This document shows positions 13,026-24,700 of a stretch of 64,000 bases of DNA, piece by piece. The translations under genes and the position numbers were made by a program. The notes under the pieces were generated by a model that saw nothing but the letters and a program-made list of their open reading frames with translations, made no database searches and was not told where the DNA came from. Positions within the stretch are counted from its first letter, which is position 1. Every line of letters starts with the position of its first letter. The DNA is from Elysia chlorotica (Eukaryota; Mollusca; Gastropoda; Plakobranchidae), in assembly GCA_003991915.1 (NCBI GenBank), contig RQTK01000238.1:57892-121891 (forward strand), given 5' to 3'.

Positions 13026-14050
13026 GAGGTGAGTGATTTTGTTTTTACGGCACGCCGGCACTGTAACGGCCCATGATGTCCTAAGATAGTTAAAACATTT
13101 TACAGTAGCAACCGCGACTCCTTTATCTCTCTGAATAGTAAAAGCATAAAAATTGTGCGTAAAAGGTTTGGTTAAAAGTGAAGGGTATGTAAAGTAGTTT
13201 AAAAGATCCATGTGTAGAATTATCACAGTTAAATTTTATTATATACACCAATGTCCTTCAGGTACCTTAGTAGGCACTGAGGAATAACATAAGTAATATG
13301 CTCTCTAGAGGCTTGGAAGCCAGGTACAACTTTCCTTCCCGGTAAAAAATCGGACAATCGGCCAGAATGTGACTAATGGACAATTAACAGTTGCGTGTAT
13401 GACACAGTGGAGACTCTTCACCTCTAAGTAGAAAAACGTGAGTAAGATGAGAATGTCCAAGTTGGACTCGATCGAGTACCACCTGGTCTCGCTGTCTTGC
13501 CTGAGAGATTCCTGGCCAGTGACCTAAATGTGGTTGGACACAGTGCACTTTGTTGGTTGTCATTATTGTTCCATCGCGCTTTCCAGTTTTCTCTTATAAA
13601 CGCGTGTATAATTGGCTTAGCTTTATAAACGCGTGTATAATTGGCTTAGCATCAGATGCTGATATTTGCAACTGAGTAGGTGCAAGTTCGAGCCCGATTT
13701 TGGCCAGCTCATCAGCCATTTCATTTCCTTCGATTCCGACATGGCTGGGAATCCAGCAGAGAACATTTTTGTTACCATGTGTCTGTAATTCGTGAATTTG
13801 TTTTTAGTATTTTGAGAATTTTAGGATTTTTAAAGTTTGCCCCCCCCACCGCTTTCACCAGAGAGAGCGAGTCAGAGAGGATTAAATGTGGCTCGCCATC
13901 TTTGCTTACTAGATATTAAATAAGATAATGAACCTTCTCAACATCTCTAATGATTTCCTGGTGTAGCCACAGTGGATCTGCCTGTTTCTTGTTTATTAGC
14001 ATAGCCTTGGTCATTCTGATTTTGATCTCGAGTCCAAAATAAATAGATTT
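13026..14050 (-). mobile_element. LINE 3' end with RNase H domain, copy 2
   Basis: Same family and strand as copy 1, starting a few bases after it, so the two lie head to tail. On the minus strand it reads HLILSDSLSLVKAVGGANFK, then the RNase H core LCWIPSHVGIEGNEMADELA across a frame change, then the C-terminal RGEESPLCHT block and the same 3' UTR. 5'-truncated near 14050. An internal 28-bp tandem duplication lies at 13594-13650. Confidence 0.68.
13594..13650 (+). repeat. 28-bp tandem duplication inside the LINE copy
   Basis: TTATAAACGCGTGTATAATT then GGCTTAGC is present twice in succession. Confidence 0.85.
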
Positions 14051-16130
14051 ACATTTTTAATTCGTGAAAGGGACATTTTGTTCCCTTTGTACTCGCTTAA
14101 GGGTTGGTGACGATGTGATTTGTATACACAGTACGAGGAACGTGATACCTGAAAGTACGTTCTTAGGCTTAGTAAATCACCAACGCAGTCCTCCTCTCTA
14201 CAGAATTTCGCTGAAGCACAAACAGCCCTTCAGAAGTGTACAAAGAAAATTTATTTTCTTTCTGAAAAATGTGCTTGTCTAGTGCAATATGACGGCAAGT
14301 TTCTGGAAACTTAAGTGTTGTAATTACTGCAACAGGTATAGGGTGTGTATTTTTCTCATGCGCGTTTAGTGTGGATTGGGGAAAATATTAACCGTGACCC
14401 CGTTTTAAGCCTGTTGTTATGGAAAGAGAAATATTGTTTTGTCTTGAATTTGTACATTTTTGGATGACTTTTATATCGTGTTTGCGTTTCTGCGAAGCTT
14501 CATAACCTGTGGATTTTCTCCAACCGACGGGACATTTTTTGTCGAATTATTTATGTCCATAGTTAATGTAATCTTAATACAGTAATGAATGTTTTTTTTT
14601 ACCTCATTGAATACATTACATTTTTTATCTCTACATTTCTTTTTAAAACTATTCAAAACAAAGCGAAATAGAAAAAGCACCCCCCAAAAGAAAAGAAAAG
14701 AAAAAAAAATGAAGAGAAAAGGTTAAGAATTAATCAAACACTATTATTTTGATGCGCTATAAACATTTCTCACTAATGATGGGTTTGTAATTTCATCTAC
14801 GTGGTTTCTGTAGTTCTCAAAAAAAGTAATTATTGGTGCCTGATTGTTTGATTTTTATTCGAAAAAAAAATTATGTGTGTGTGTGTTTTTTGTTGTTGTA
14901 AGTATTAGAAAAACTATTATAGATCTAAGTTTAGTTTGCTGCTTTGGAAAAATGAAAAAAAAAAACAAAAACAAACCCGACTTACCAAATGTACCCCTAA
15001 ACCGAAACCACAAAAAACGTAATCGGAAAGGAAAGAAAAAACTATAATAATTGTCATTAGATTTTCTAAATCTAGATGATAATTATTAAAATGATTGTAC
15101 AATATCTAGTCTACTAGATCTAGATCTTGATAATTATTGTATATATGTATTTTTGCTCAAAATTGGAAAACGATATTTACAAAAGATTATTACTGTAACT
15201 GTGCGTACTATTCATGACAGGTTTAAATCTAAAAGCTTTTTTGTTTTAATGTTTATTAACTTTTTGTTCTATTCAGTGTTTGAGATCTCGATTCTAGATC
15301 TCGACATATCTAGATCTATTCTAGATCATGATCTAGATCTAGATCTAAATTCAATGGCTCTAGAATGGTTATATCAATATGAAGCTACCGAGTGACTGGC
15401 TATGATCTAAATCTAAGTCTACAACTAGATTTTATATAGGCCTAACATTAGCACATTTTTATATGATCCTGCCATTTTTATTGTTTAATTTGAGTATTGA
15501 TTTTCTAGACTGCAGACTGCTATCAAGGAAAGTACATATTTTAGCAAGGATCTTTATTATTTTACTAAGGCTAAACTAATTTGTTGATTGAACAGTACCT
15601 GTGCCAATATATATACATGCCAATGTATCTTTAACTCTGAGATTCGGCGAGGTCATGGTGCTTTGAAACATGTCTAGATAGCAGGCTTACACTTTCTATA
15701 AAAATGAGTTCCATGAAATCAATAAATATCAATTTATTGGACGAATTAGGTCGCCTCGATGCATTTAAATAATTAAACCAACCAAAAACTAAAAAAACAA
15801 ATATATAAAACAATACTTTAAAAAAAAAATTAGGTTCGAGATCAAGGACGACATACTAGAATTTGTGGGAAGTAACTACTGATTTAAAAAATATAGATTT
15901 AAATAACAGAATTATCTCCATTTACATCAAAATAGCAAATTCCCACTACGGTAACGCTAGACTGTCGTCCTTGATACAAAGTATGTAAAAACACTGCATG
16001 TTGCATACATGATTATAGCCCAAAAAGCCTAGTGGCTTGCTTTACATCAGTTTTTATCAATCATTTGTATATTCATTCATCTTAGACAGCGTATTCTTTT
16101 CTCTTCATTTTAATACCTTCAATGCTCTTT
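14051..16130. other. Upstream region of the spartin-like gene
   Basis: AT-rich. Holds the ATCTAG tract but no recognisable coding exon, and in particular nothing like an MIT domain. A promoter or non-coding first exon may lie here or further upstream but none can be pointed to. Confidence 0.45.
15046..15420. repeat. Hairpin and ATCTAG-rich tract
   Basis: A short palindrome at 15046-15087 (AATAATTGTCATTAGATTT pairing with AAATCTAGATGATAATTATT) is followed by clusters of AGATCT/TCTAGA units at 15103-15128 and 15283-15350. It looks like an AT-rich hexamer repeat upstream of the spartin-like gene. Confidence 0.5.
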
Positions 16131-16133
16131 CAG

Positions 16134-16198
16134 GTTTCGTTGCCTCTTCTTACACTTCCAATGAATGACAATTTCTCTTCAACAAACGGAAAAATAAA
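16134..16198 (+). other. Probable 5' UTR part of spartin-like exon 1
   Basis: A pyrimidine-rich stretch ending in CTCTTTCAG at 16133 looks like a splice acceptor. The 65 bases from there to the ATG hold an in-frame stop at 16166-16168, so translation cannot enter from an upstream exon in this frame. The ATG context (aaaATGG) is good. A non-coding first exon further upstream is implied but I could not place it or a promoter. Confidence 0.5.
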
Positions 16199-16738
16199 AT
16201 GGACGTAAAACCATCAAGATCGTCCCCATCAACCAATCTAACTGAGCATGAATCGCCAGTTGAACCAGAAGGTTTCGATACTGAAAAACTACTTAAAAAA
16301 GACAACCAACCATCGACCTCGTATCATAGTGTATATGATAACCCAGACCCGAGCCTCACTAGAGGATTATCAGAGTCCTTCCCGGATGATGCACTGCATC
16401 AGACCTCATCGGCAGAATCCATCGAAGATGACGACTACGAATCATTTCCAACAAATTTTTCCCCAAAAACATCCACTACAAAGCTTTCGATGGCAAAATC
16501 TAAATCTAGCAAAACTGTGACCTTTGTAGACGCAACAGGGGCTGAGATAGAGGAGAGTGCCAAAAGGCATACCGCATCTCAGGCCAGCTCACAAGTCGCC
16601 GCTTCTAGAGTGTTCTCTATAGAGGACTCGGTCCAGGTGTTCTATGTCGACTGCTACGGACGGGTGAACGCCGAAGAAGCAACGTCGGCGTTGCACTTAG
16701 TGCGGCTGCACCCACGGACTGACGTCGAGATGCCTAAG
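16199..16738 (+). CDS. SPART: Spartin-like exon 1: start and disordered N-terminus
   Basis: 180 codons in phase 0, ending AAG|GTTGTT. Residues 1-135 are rich in S, T, P, D and E, probably disordered, with acidic patches (EDDDYES). A K-T-V-T-F sequence near residues 105-109 fits the RVxF docking motif of protein phosphatase 1. Residues 137-170 (starting [15 protein letters not shown]) begin the conserved spartin middle region. The open frame runs on to 16957, but past 16738 it loses all resemblance to spartin and exon 2 continues the match exactly, so the donor at 16739 is preferred. Confidence 0.82.
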
Positions 16739-18566
16739 GTTGTTCACCCATCTGCGTTTTTGCATGTTAGTATTACCAATATTGCAACCTTTAACATTGG
16801 AGTAATAATTAATGGGGGTGCCGTTGGCGCAATGTTTAGGATATTGGACCTCCTGTGTCAAGGTGATGTTGAGTCACGGCGAAAGTTAAGTGCGGCGAAG
16901 AAAGTAAAAGCAACACACCTCACAAATGCCTTTTGCCTAGTACAGCCAAGGCCTTAACTCTTGCTTCTCCGAAGCTCTGTCGAAAGCGTCGGTTTAGCTC
17001 TAGTTGATCAGTTGCCAGTGGGGAGGGGGGCGCGGTGGTCCTGGGGTAGAACATCGGCTTCCAACGCAAAAGGTCCAAGTTAGAATCCTGACGATTGTGT
17101 TCCCTACTGGTTGGGTCGGTGTCAGTATAATGTGACCGGCTGAGACAGGAGTCATGGTATCCCCGCCCTGTCTCGTGTGTGGCAGCACATAAAATTGTCA
17201 GACGTCCGTCTTGGGGCCCGTCCACAATATAGCCTATATAGTGCTGATGTTGGACGTTAAACCAACTCAACTCAACAGTACAGCCAAGGCCTTAACTCTT
17301 GCTTTTCCGAAGCTCTGTCGAAAGCGTGGGTCCAGCTCTACTTAAAAACAACAACAATTAAGGAAGCAAAAGTATTAACCATAGGACAACAACAAAAACA
17401 TCATAGGACAACAACATAAACAAAGTTGCAATGCATAGACGCGTTAGACAGCAGGTAAAGATAGTTTAAACACACACCACAATACCTATAATAATACCAT
17501 TTGATACAAATATACTGAAGAGTTCTTATTTCTAGTACCAACTATACACATCAAATCACATCCACCTACAACGCTCTTTACTTTCATCACCTGTTATATT
17601 TTTATTCTTCTCCATCCCTATCCCTGCTCTCCCAGAAAAGATAAAAAATGTATGAAAAAAAAATCAAAGCGAACCTTCCCTAAAGTCTCTTAATGTTTAT
17701 GAAGTATCTATCCATTCCACAGGTTGGCAGTTGGTTATACCCTTTATTCCCTGGGTGCTCACCAGTTCTAATCACAGCCTTTGGAACGTACATTTTCCCG
17801 GATCTAAGGAATAACATGAGCGGTATCAATATATTGAATTATGACATAGTTTTTGTTTTATATAGTTATTGGGTAAAAGCAGGTTTTGGTTAGAGAGCAA
17901 GGGGAGAAAACAAAGAAAAGAGAAAAGAGAACATTTTCATCACACGTAATAGTCCTTTTATTTATGATGTAATAAAACGGGGACAATAAGAGATCACTGA
18001 GAATATGTATATTATATTGTTTGTAGGTTAAATTTGGACAGCTAAATAAAGTGCTCAACAGTGGGAGCTTTATATATTATTGGGTCGTCCTAACTGCAAA
18101 GAAGGCCATCTCTTGCCACACATGTGTTTTCGCCAAGTAACATACGTCCGAGGAGAGTAAGTAATATAATTACTCGAAACACATGTGTCGCAAGTGAAGG
18201 CCGCACATTCAGGTAGGACGATCTAATAATAGATAAATAAATAGATCGATTGAGAGATGAATAGAGATATAAATTAAAATAAAGATATTTATAGAAAGAG
18301 AAAGAGAGATGTAGCCTTTAAAATCTCGTCTGATTATCTATGTTTACAAGGTTCGTCAGTGGCGCTTGTGCTTCCACACTATCTTTCCCTTGACGATCGA
18401 GAGCAGTTCGAGGTACTGCTAGATTATTACGCATCTGTTGAGGACGCGGTTGACAGACTGGATCTGGAGGTTTGATGAATGCATTTTTAACAACAACAAC
18501 AACAACAACAACAACAACCACCAACAACAACAACAACAACCACAACCAACAACAACACAATTTAAG

Positions 18567-18660
<94 letters not shown>

Positions 18661-21656
18661 ATACAACAACAACAACATCAACAAATACAAAAATCAATAA
18701 AACGCATGGGATGTGTACTGAGTAATAAATAGATGTTATATCGGTCTATGAGACTAAGATGGAGTTTATATTCTTCTACAATGTTTATGCATTAACTTAA
18801 ACATCGAGCTGTCAAAATCATTTCGACCGCTCATTTGTTGTCATTGAATATTATAGTCCAGGAATCGACAGCAATGTTCTGCAAATTTGCGCATAATGGA
18901 GGTCTTTGGCGTTTCCGCAAAGAATTCCTTAGTGACATTATATTTGGAAATAGGACGGGAGTTCATAGTAATAAATAATATTATATTTGTTTGCTTCCTT
19001 TACTGAATTGCTGGAATCGGACGCCTGAGAGACAGCCTTGGTTGGTCCGCATGATTCAATGATTGCACGAGCCCAGGCTTTTACGCCTAGTTTTTATAAG
19101 GCTGTTCCGATACCATGTGCGAAGCTGCATAATGTGATTTTCTCTAAATGCTCTATATTTTGGGGGTATGCTTTGAAAAAATATATAAATAGATTATAAG
19201 CAATGTATTATTCATTGCGTGGATGTAGGCATCTTTGTAAATAATTTTTATCGGATTATTTCTTGTAAAAACATTTTTGAATAATATAAGATACAAACAA
19301 ATACTCAGAAATTCTACCTTAACTACTTCCAAGGATAATCAAACCAGACGATCTTCATGGTGGGAAGAAGGATTCAAACATTTACGAGCGGGTATACCTA
19401 CTAGTCCCCGGCTTAATACTGTGGCACTCAACATAAGATTCAGTGAGTAGAATGTATCAATGACAAAATATTGGCGTTCTCGTTATTGTCAAAGGTAACA
19501 ATTACAAATTTTGTATTACGGAAATCAGTCTATTACATTATGAAAACAACAACAGCTAAGTGTGGGTATACTTTTACTTGAAGCAGTATATATATATTTA
19601 TTTGAAACAGTATAAATTTATTTGAATCTTTCATATTTTAAACTATATTTAAGAAGGCACAGTAAACTTCTAAAAGATGTTTACGATGTGTTTCTCCTAT
19701 ATGTTATAGCCCTTATGAATTCATCTCTTCAACCGGGCACTGTCCCTGTTACTTTCAAAGTGGCTAATGTGACACATTTGTGAAAATAAGCCCGGGCTAG
19801 AAAGTAACGATTTAAACAATTACGCACCAGTATCTAACCTTCCTTTTCTTTCTAAAGTGCTTCAGAGACTTGTTTTGAAGCAGTTCATAAAACACCAAAA
19901 GTGTAACAATTTGAATTGAAAATTCCAGTCGGCAAATTAAACTGCTATGATCTTTTAAAGGGTGTATGAAAGATCTTTTGGCATATGAAAGAAGTTCTTT
20001 CGGCTGCTTTTGATACAATTGATCACAATATTCTTATAAAACGTCTTGAAAACTTTTTGGGTATAGAGGGTACAGTCCTAAAGCGATTTTCTTCTTATCT
20101 AGCAAATATAGTTTATTCTGTCAAAGTTGATGAGTTTCGATAAAAGCTCTGTTAATTTCGGTGTTCCTCAGGGGTCAGTTCTATGGCCGGTATTGTTTTC
20201 TCTCTTTACCCAACCTCTCGTTAATATTATTAAGAAATTCAATAGTCTATACCATGTGTATGCTGACGATGCTCATTTGTACATGTCATATTTTCATGTG
20301 CCTAAAACTGTTGTTAAATTGCAGCACTGAATTGCAGAAGTCAAGTCATGGATGACAACAAACAAATTTAAATTCAATGATAAAAAGCGAGTTTATCGTG
20401 AAGGGCAATAAGAAAATGTAAATACAATTGTACCTATTTCTATACAAATCAACGGCATCACTGTTGATGCAGTCGAAAAGGTAAAAAAATCTCGGTGTCA
20501 CTATTGACAAAAATCGTTTCATGACATTTTTTTATCATTTCTCTTTGAAAAAGTTCATTTGTACAGCTTCGAAAAATCGCTGTACTTACGGCCCGAGAAT
20601 AATACCAACTTCATTTAATCGTGGACAGTGGTCAAGACTCTGGTTTGGTTCATCCTGGTGCTGGCGGAGTACGGCGTGTGGTTCATCCGAACTATGGCCG
20701 CCTTCATCCGCTCACGGGCCCGACGCGCATCCCACCAGCACAGGGTGGATCCAAACATCCTGCAGGGAGTGTTGTACGCCAAGTCAGCCTCCAACAGAGG
20801 AGTCATCCTCACCAATCAAGTCGGTAGGTTCTAAGAAAAGTATGTTTAAAAAACAAACAAACAACAGGAAATTGGGAAAGTGAGGAAAACGCGTTTTGGT
20901 TATCTTCTTTCGTCTATCTGTATGATTGCCATAAAATAAGGGAAGAGCGTTTTGTTTATCTCTATTCGTCTAACTGTGTGATTGCTAAAAAGTGAGGGAA
21001 GAGCGTTTTGGTTATCTTTTTTCGTCTTCTATCTGTATGATTGATAAAAAGTCAGGGAAGAGCGTTTTGGTTATCTTTTTTCGTCTTCTATCTGTATGAT
21101 TGATAAAAAGTGAGGGAAGAGCGTTTTGGTTATCTTTTTTCGTCTTCTATCTGTATGATTGATAAAAAGTCAGGGAGCAGCGTTTTGATTATCTTTTTTT
21201 CGTCTATCTGTATGATTGCCAAACGATGACAAACGCTGGTGCCACTTCACCGCCCACACTGGTATGCGCGGAAGGCAATCGCGCCGACGTCGTACGACGA
21301 TCGCAGATAAGGAACCTTCCCAATCCCCAATTGTCAGGATCTTAGATTATGCCTCTGGGTTTCGAATCTAGGCTGAGCGTTTATTTTCGCTCTGTTTTTG
21401 CCATAGATTCTACGCGGTCTTGACAGCCTAGAGCACTCTCCTGGCTTACTGTGAGCCAAGTACAAGAGCGCCTAAGGCTGCTCGTGGCTTGCATGTCGTA
21501 AAGGAGGGGAACATGGGAGACGTTAAATCCTCTATAGAGAAACTCCTGGCTCGGATGGATGGGGGTCCTTATAGGACCACCTGTCCGCATTACGTAACCA
21601 TTAATCGGTTCAGTCTATCTGTATGTGATCTATCTATCTGTCTATATATCTGTTTG

Positions 21657-21734
<78 letters not shown>

Positions 21735-24700
21735 NNNNNNNNNNNNNNNNNNNNNNNNNNNNNNNNNNNNNNNNNNNNNNNNNNNNNNNNNNNNNNNNNN
21801 NNNNNNNNNNNNNNNNNNNNNNNNNNNNNNNNNNNNNNNNNNNNTTATTTTAAGCCCCTCATGTGTGTTCAGTCTGGTCAAAAGATATTTTATAATACAC
21901 GCGCAATAACCAAAATAACCATATTATTCCCCCGTCCCCTCCCCCTCCTTTCAGTGGCTAATCTACATGAGGCAACCATGAACCTGAGTCGTCTCATCGC
22001 CCCTCGCCCTTCTGCTTTCATGCCGAGTCCTATCAAAGAAACCCAGCTTGGCACTATCTTGACTGTAACGGCCGAAGTCGGTGCTACAGCATTTGGAGGT
22101 ATGTTTGTTTTATATGATTAGGTAGTATTTTTGTCGTTTCATGACTGGGATAATAGAAAAAAAAAATAAAAAGTACAGTTTCCATGAAAGCTACTATGAC
22201 AGACGGATTCATCCAAACCGAAAGACTGAAAAGCAAAAACTCACCCACACTGTATAACAATCTATTCAATGGAGTAGTTTTTGTGTCATTCCACCGTTAT
22301 TCAGTTGAAAAAGATACGATGATTTTGTGTATGTAGGTGTTATTTTAAACTTTTAGATTGATTCTGTTTATTTTTCCCCTGCATGATTACATGCTAAAAC
22401 GGACCCTCGCGTAGACTAAAGTTAGAATAATAGAAAACAATTTACAAAATATAAGATCAAATAAAATAGGGTAACCACAGCACGCAATTTCATCGGTGAT
22501 CAATATCAATTTTTTAACATTTTTGTTAAAGTAAAAACTTTAGAGCTGTGCACTTGCTTCTTATCAATCTTTGGCTGGATGACAAATCAATGAAACTTCT
22601 AGTATATCCATTTCCTTATAATCACGTGCTCTATGTAAGCTAGTCAATCAAATCTCAGTTGTTAAGCATTTTTTTCGTCTTAAAAGATCTTGAAAGATGG
22701 CATCCTTTTTGGGGTAAACAAATGGTGCATTTATAGTACAGGAAGCTGCAATTTTACGTGTTACTCAAAATAATGCTATAATGTCGATATTATATGTAAT
22801 GTCATAGGACTTGTCAATTTAGGTTCTTTGACAAGTGGGGTTACTGCTATTTTGAAGTATTGATCTGAGAAAGATACACAACAATAGGTTAAAGTGTCAG
22901 GTGCTGAGTGACACTTGTTCTCAGCGATACTTTCCTGGCTTGAAGGAACATTTGCAATCACAAAACATCACAGTGCCTATTTGTTTTGCGAAATGCCCAT
23001 TGCATACTGGGTGGTTGGTTGGTTGATGGTTGGTTAGTTAATTGATTTCTAAACGCCTAACGTGAACTCCTAGGCTATATCACGGACGGGTTCCAGGACG
23101 CACGCATGACAATTTGATATACTGTCTAATAGAGTAAAAAAGGAAAAATTTTGTCCGATTGTGGGGTCGAACCGAGGACCTAATGAAAAGAAACACAACG
23201 CTCTACCAACCAGGATTTCCGTCTTATCCAGTTGCACTAAACAAACAACGAGCCAATTAAAAGTGGCGAAACTGCACTTACATTTTGTCCGATTGTGGAG
23301 TCGAACCAAGGACCTCCTGAAAATAAACACAGCGTTCTACCATTAAAACCACCCTTCTCTCTATTACATATTTCGGCATGCCAAAGCCAAAGTGAAGTTT
23401 ATGTTTTTTTTTGTTAACTTTGGACAACTCTCTTTAGGTGCGCTTGACATTTACACGAGTCTTGCAGATGCAGGTAATATGCTGGTAGAGGCCGTATCTG
23501 AAGAGACTGTAAAGACGATGGAACACAAGTAAGAAACAGTTATTGCCAACAATTGATCAGCCTGTTATAACTAATTCACAGAGAGACAGGGAGACACAGA
23601 GACATGGAAAAATAGACAGAAAAATAGCCACAAAGATATGATAATATAAAATGAATGAGATAACTGTATAAACATATTTGTCCTTTGAAACTACTTTTGG
23701 TGGTTCAAAATAATATTGATATAAGTACATAAAGAAAAAAAATATTCAACGCAATAGAAAAAAATTTGCTAGCAGTCAAATGGAACAAAAATCCTGAAAC
23801 TAATTATTTCTTTAATACGGATTTTTATACTAAACAGCCTTGTCCTATTTACAATGTATTTTTTAAACTACGGTTTGTCTTCGAATTTTTTTTTCAAACT
23901 TTATTTTCGTGATTTGTGAAGCGTTTAAAACACTCTTATTTCAATAAATGCATAATCACAATATTTTATTATTTTCAATAGTTGGGCTAGAGAGAGCCCC
24001 AACCATAATTATACCTCAATTATAATTATTTATGTTATACTTATTCAAACCCGCAGACAACGTATCACATAATATTCACCAAAAGCAAGGGTATACAAGT
24101 TGGTTAAAAGGACATTATTAGTATTAGTTTAATAAATAATAGTTAAAAAAGAAGATCCTCTCACTCAGATAAAAAGTACTGGATAAAAACGCCATAAGTT
24201 TTTTTTTATTCCATTGATTTTGATATTTCTTATCCCCTTCCCCCTCCCCCCTTTCCTAGGTACGGTTCGGAATACGGTGCTCTGGTTAAAGAAGCTTTTA
24301 TAGCAGCACTAAATGTGAACCAAGCTTTTTCAAACACAAGCAAAATTACTTCTTTGGCTTTTGTGCCAAATACTATCCACATTCGTATAAAGGAGCGGCT
24401 TGGAAGTTCTTCTGACGTTGCGCTCCGGTCGGAGGAACGATCTGGTAGTAACAATAGTTCAGAAGAAAACTTACACAGGAGAAAAAATAAAACAGAGCGT
24501 TCCAAACACAAGGATACGGACAGTCAGCAGTCTGAGGACAACAGCACATCTCTACGCAAAATTAGGAGACGAGAAGACAAGTCGAAATGGAACTGGTCTT
24601 CGCCAAATTTGCACGACCAAGCTGTATTGGAATCTAGAATTCGTTCTGACTCGGAGAGCTCTTATTTTTCTGATTTAGATAAAATTCTTAGACCTACAAG

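Noticed and set aside
16739-16957. Continuation of the exon 1 frame for 72 more codons
   Set aside because: Exon 2 continues the spartin match exactly from the donor at 16739, while the read-through peptide has no such match.
20880-21228. Regularly spaced repeats that could suggest a CRISPR array (also 40297-40685)
   Set aside because: Units abut without unique spacers, vary in length and lie in eukaryotic intron or intergenic DNA. They are minisatellites.
23155-23345. Two tRNA-gene-like sequences on the minus strand
   Set aside because: They have A and B boxes but run straight into the SINE body and lack a clean cloverleaf; they are SINE heads.
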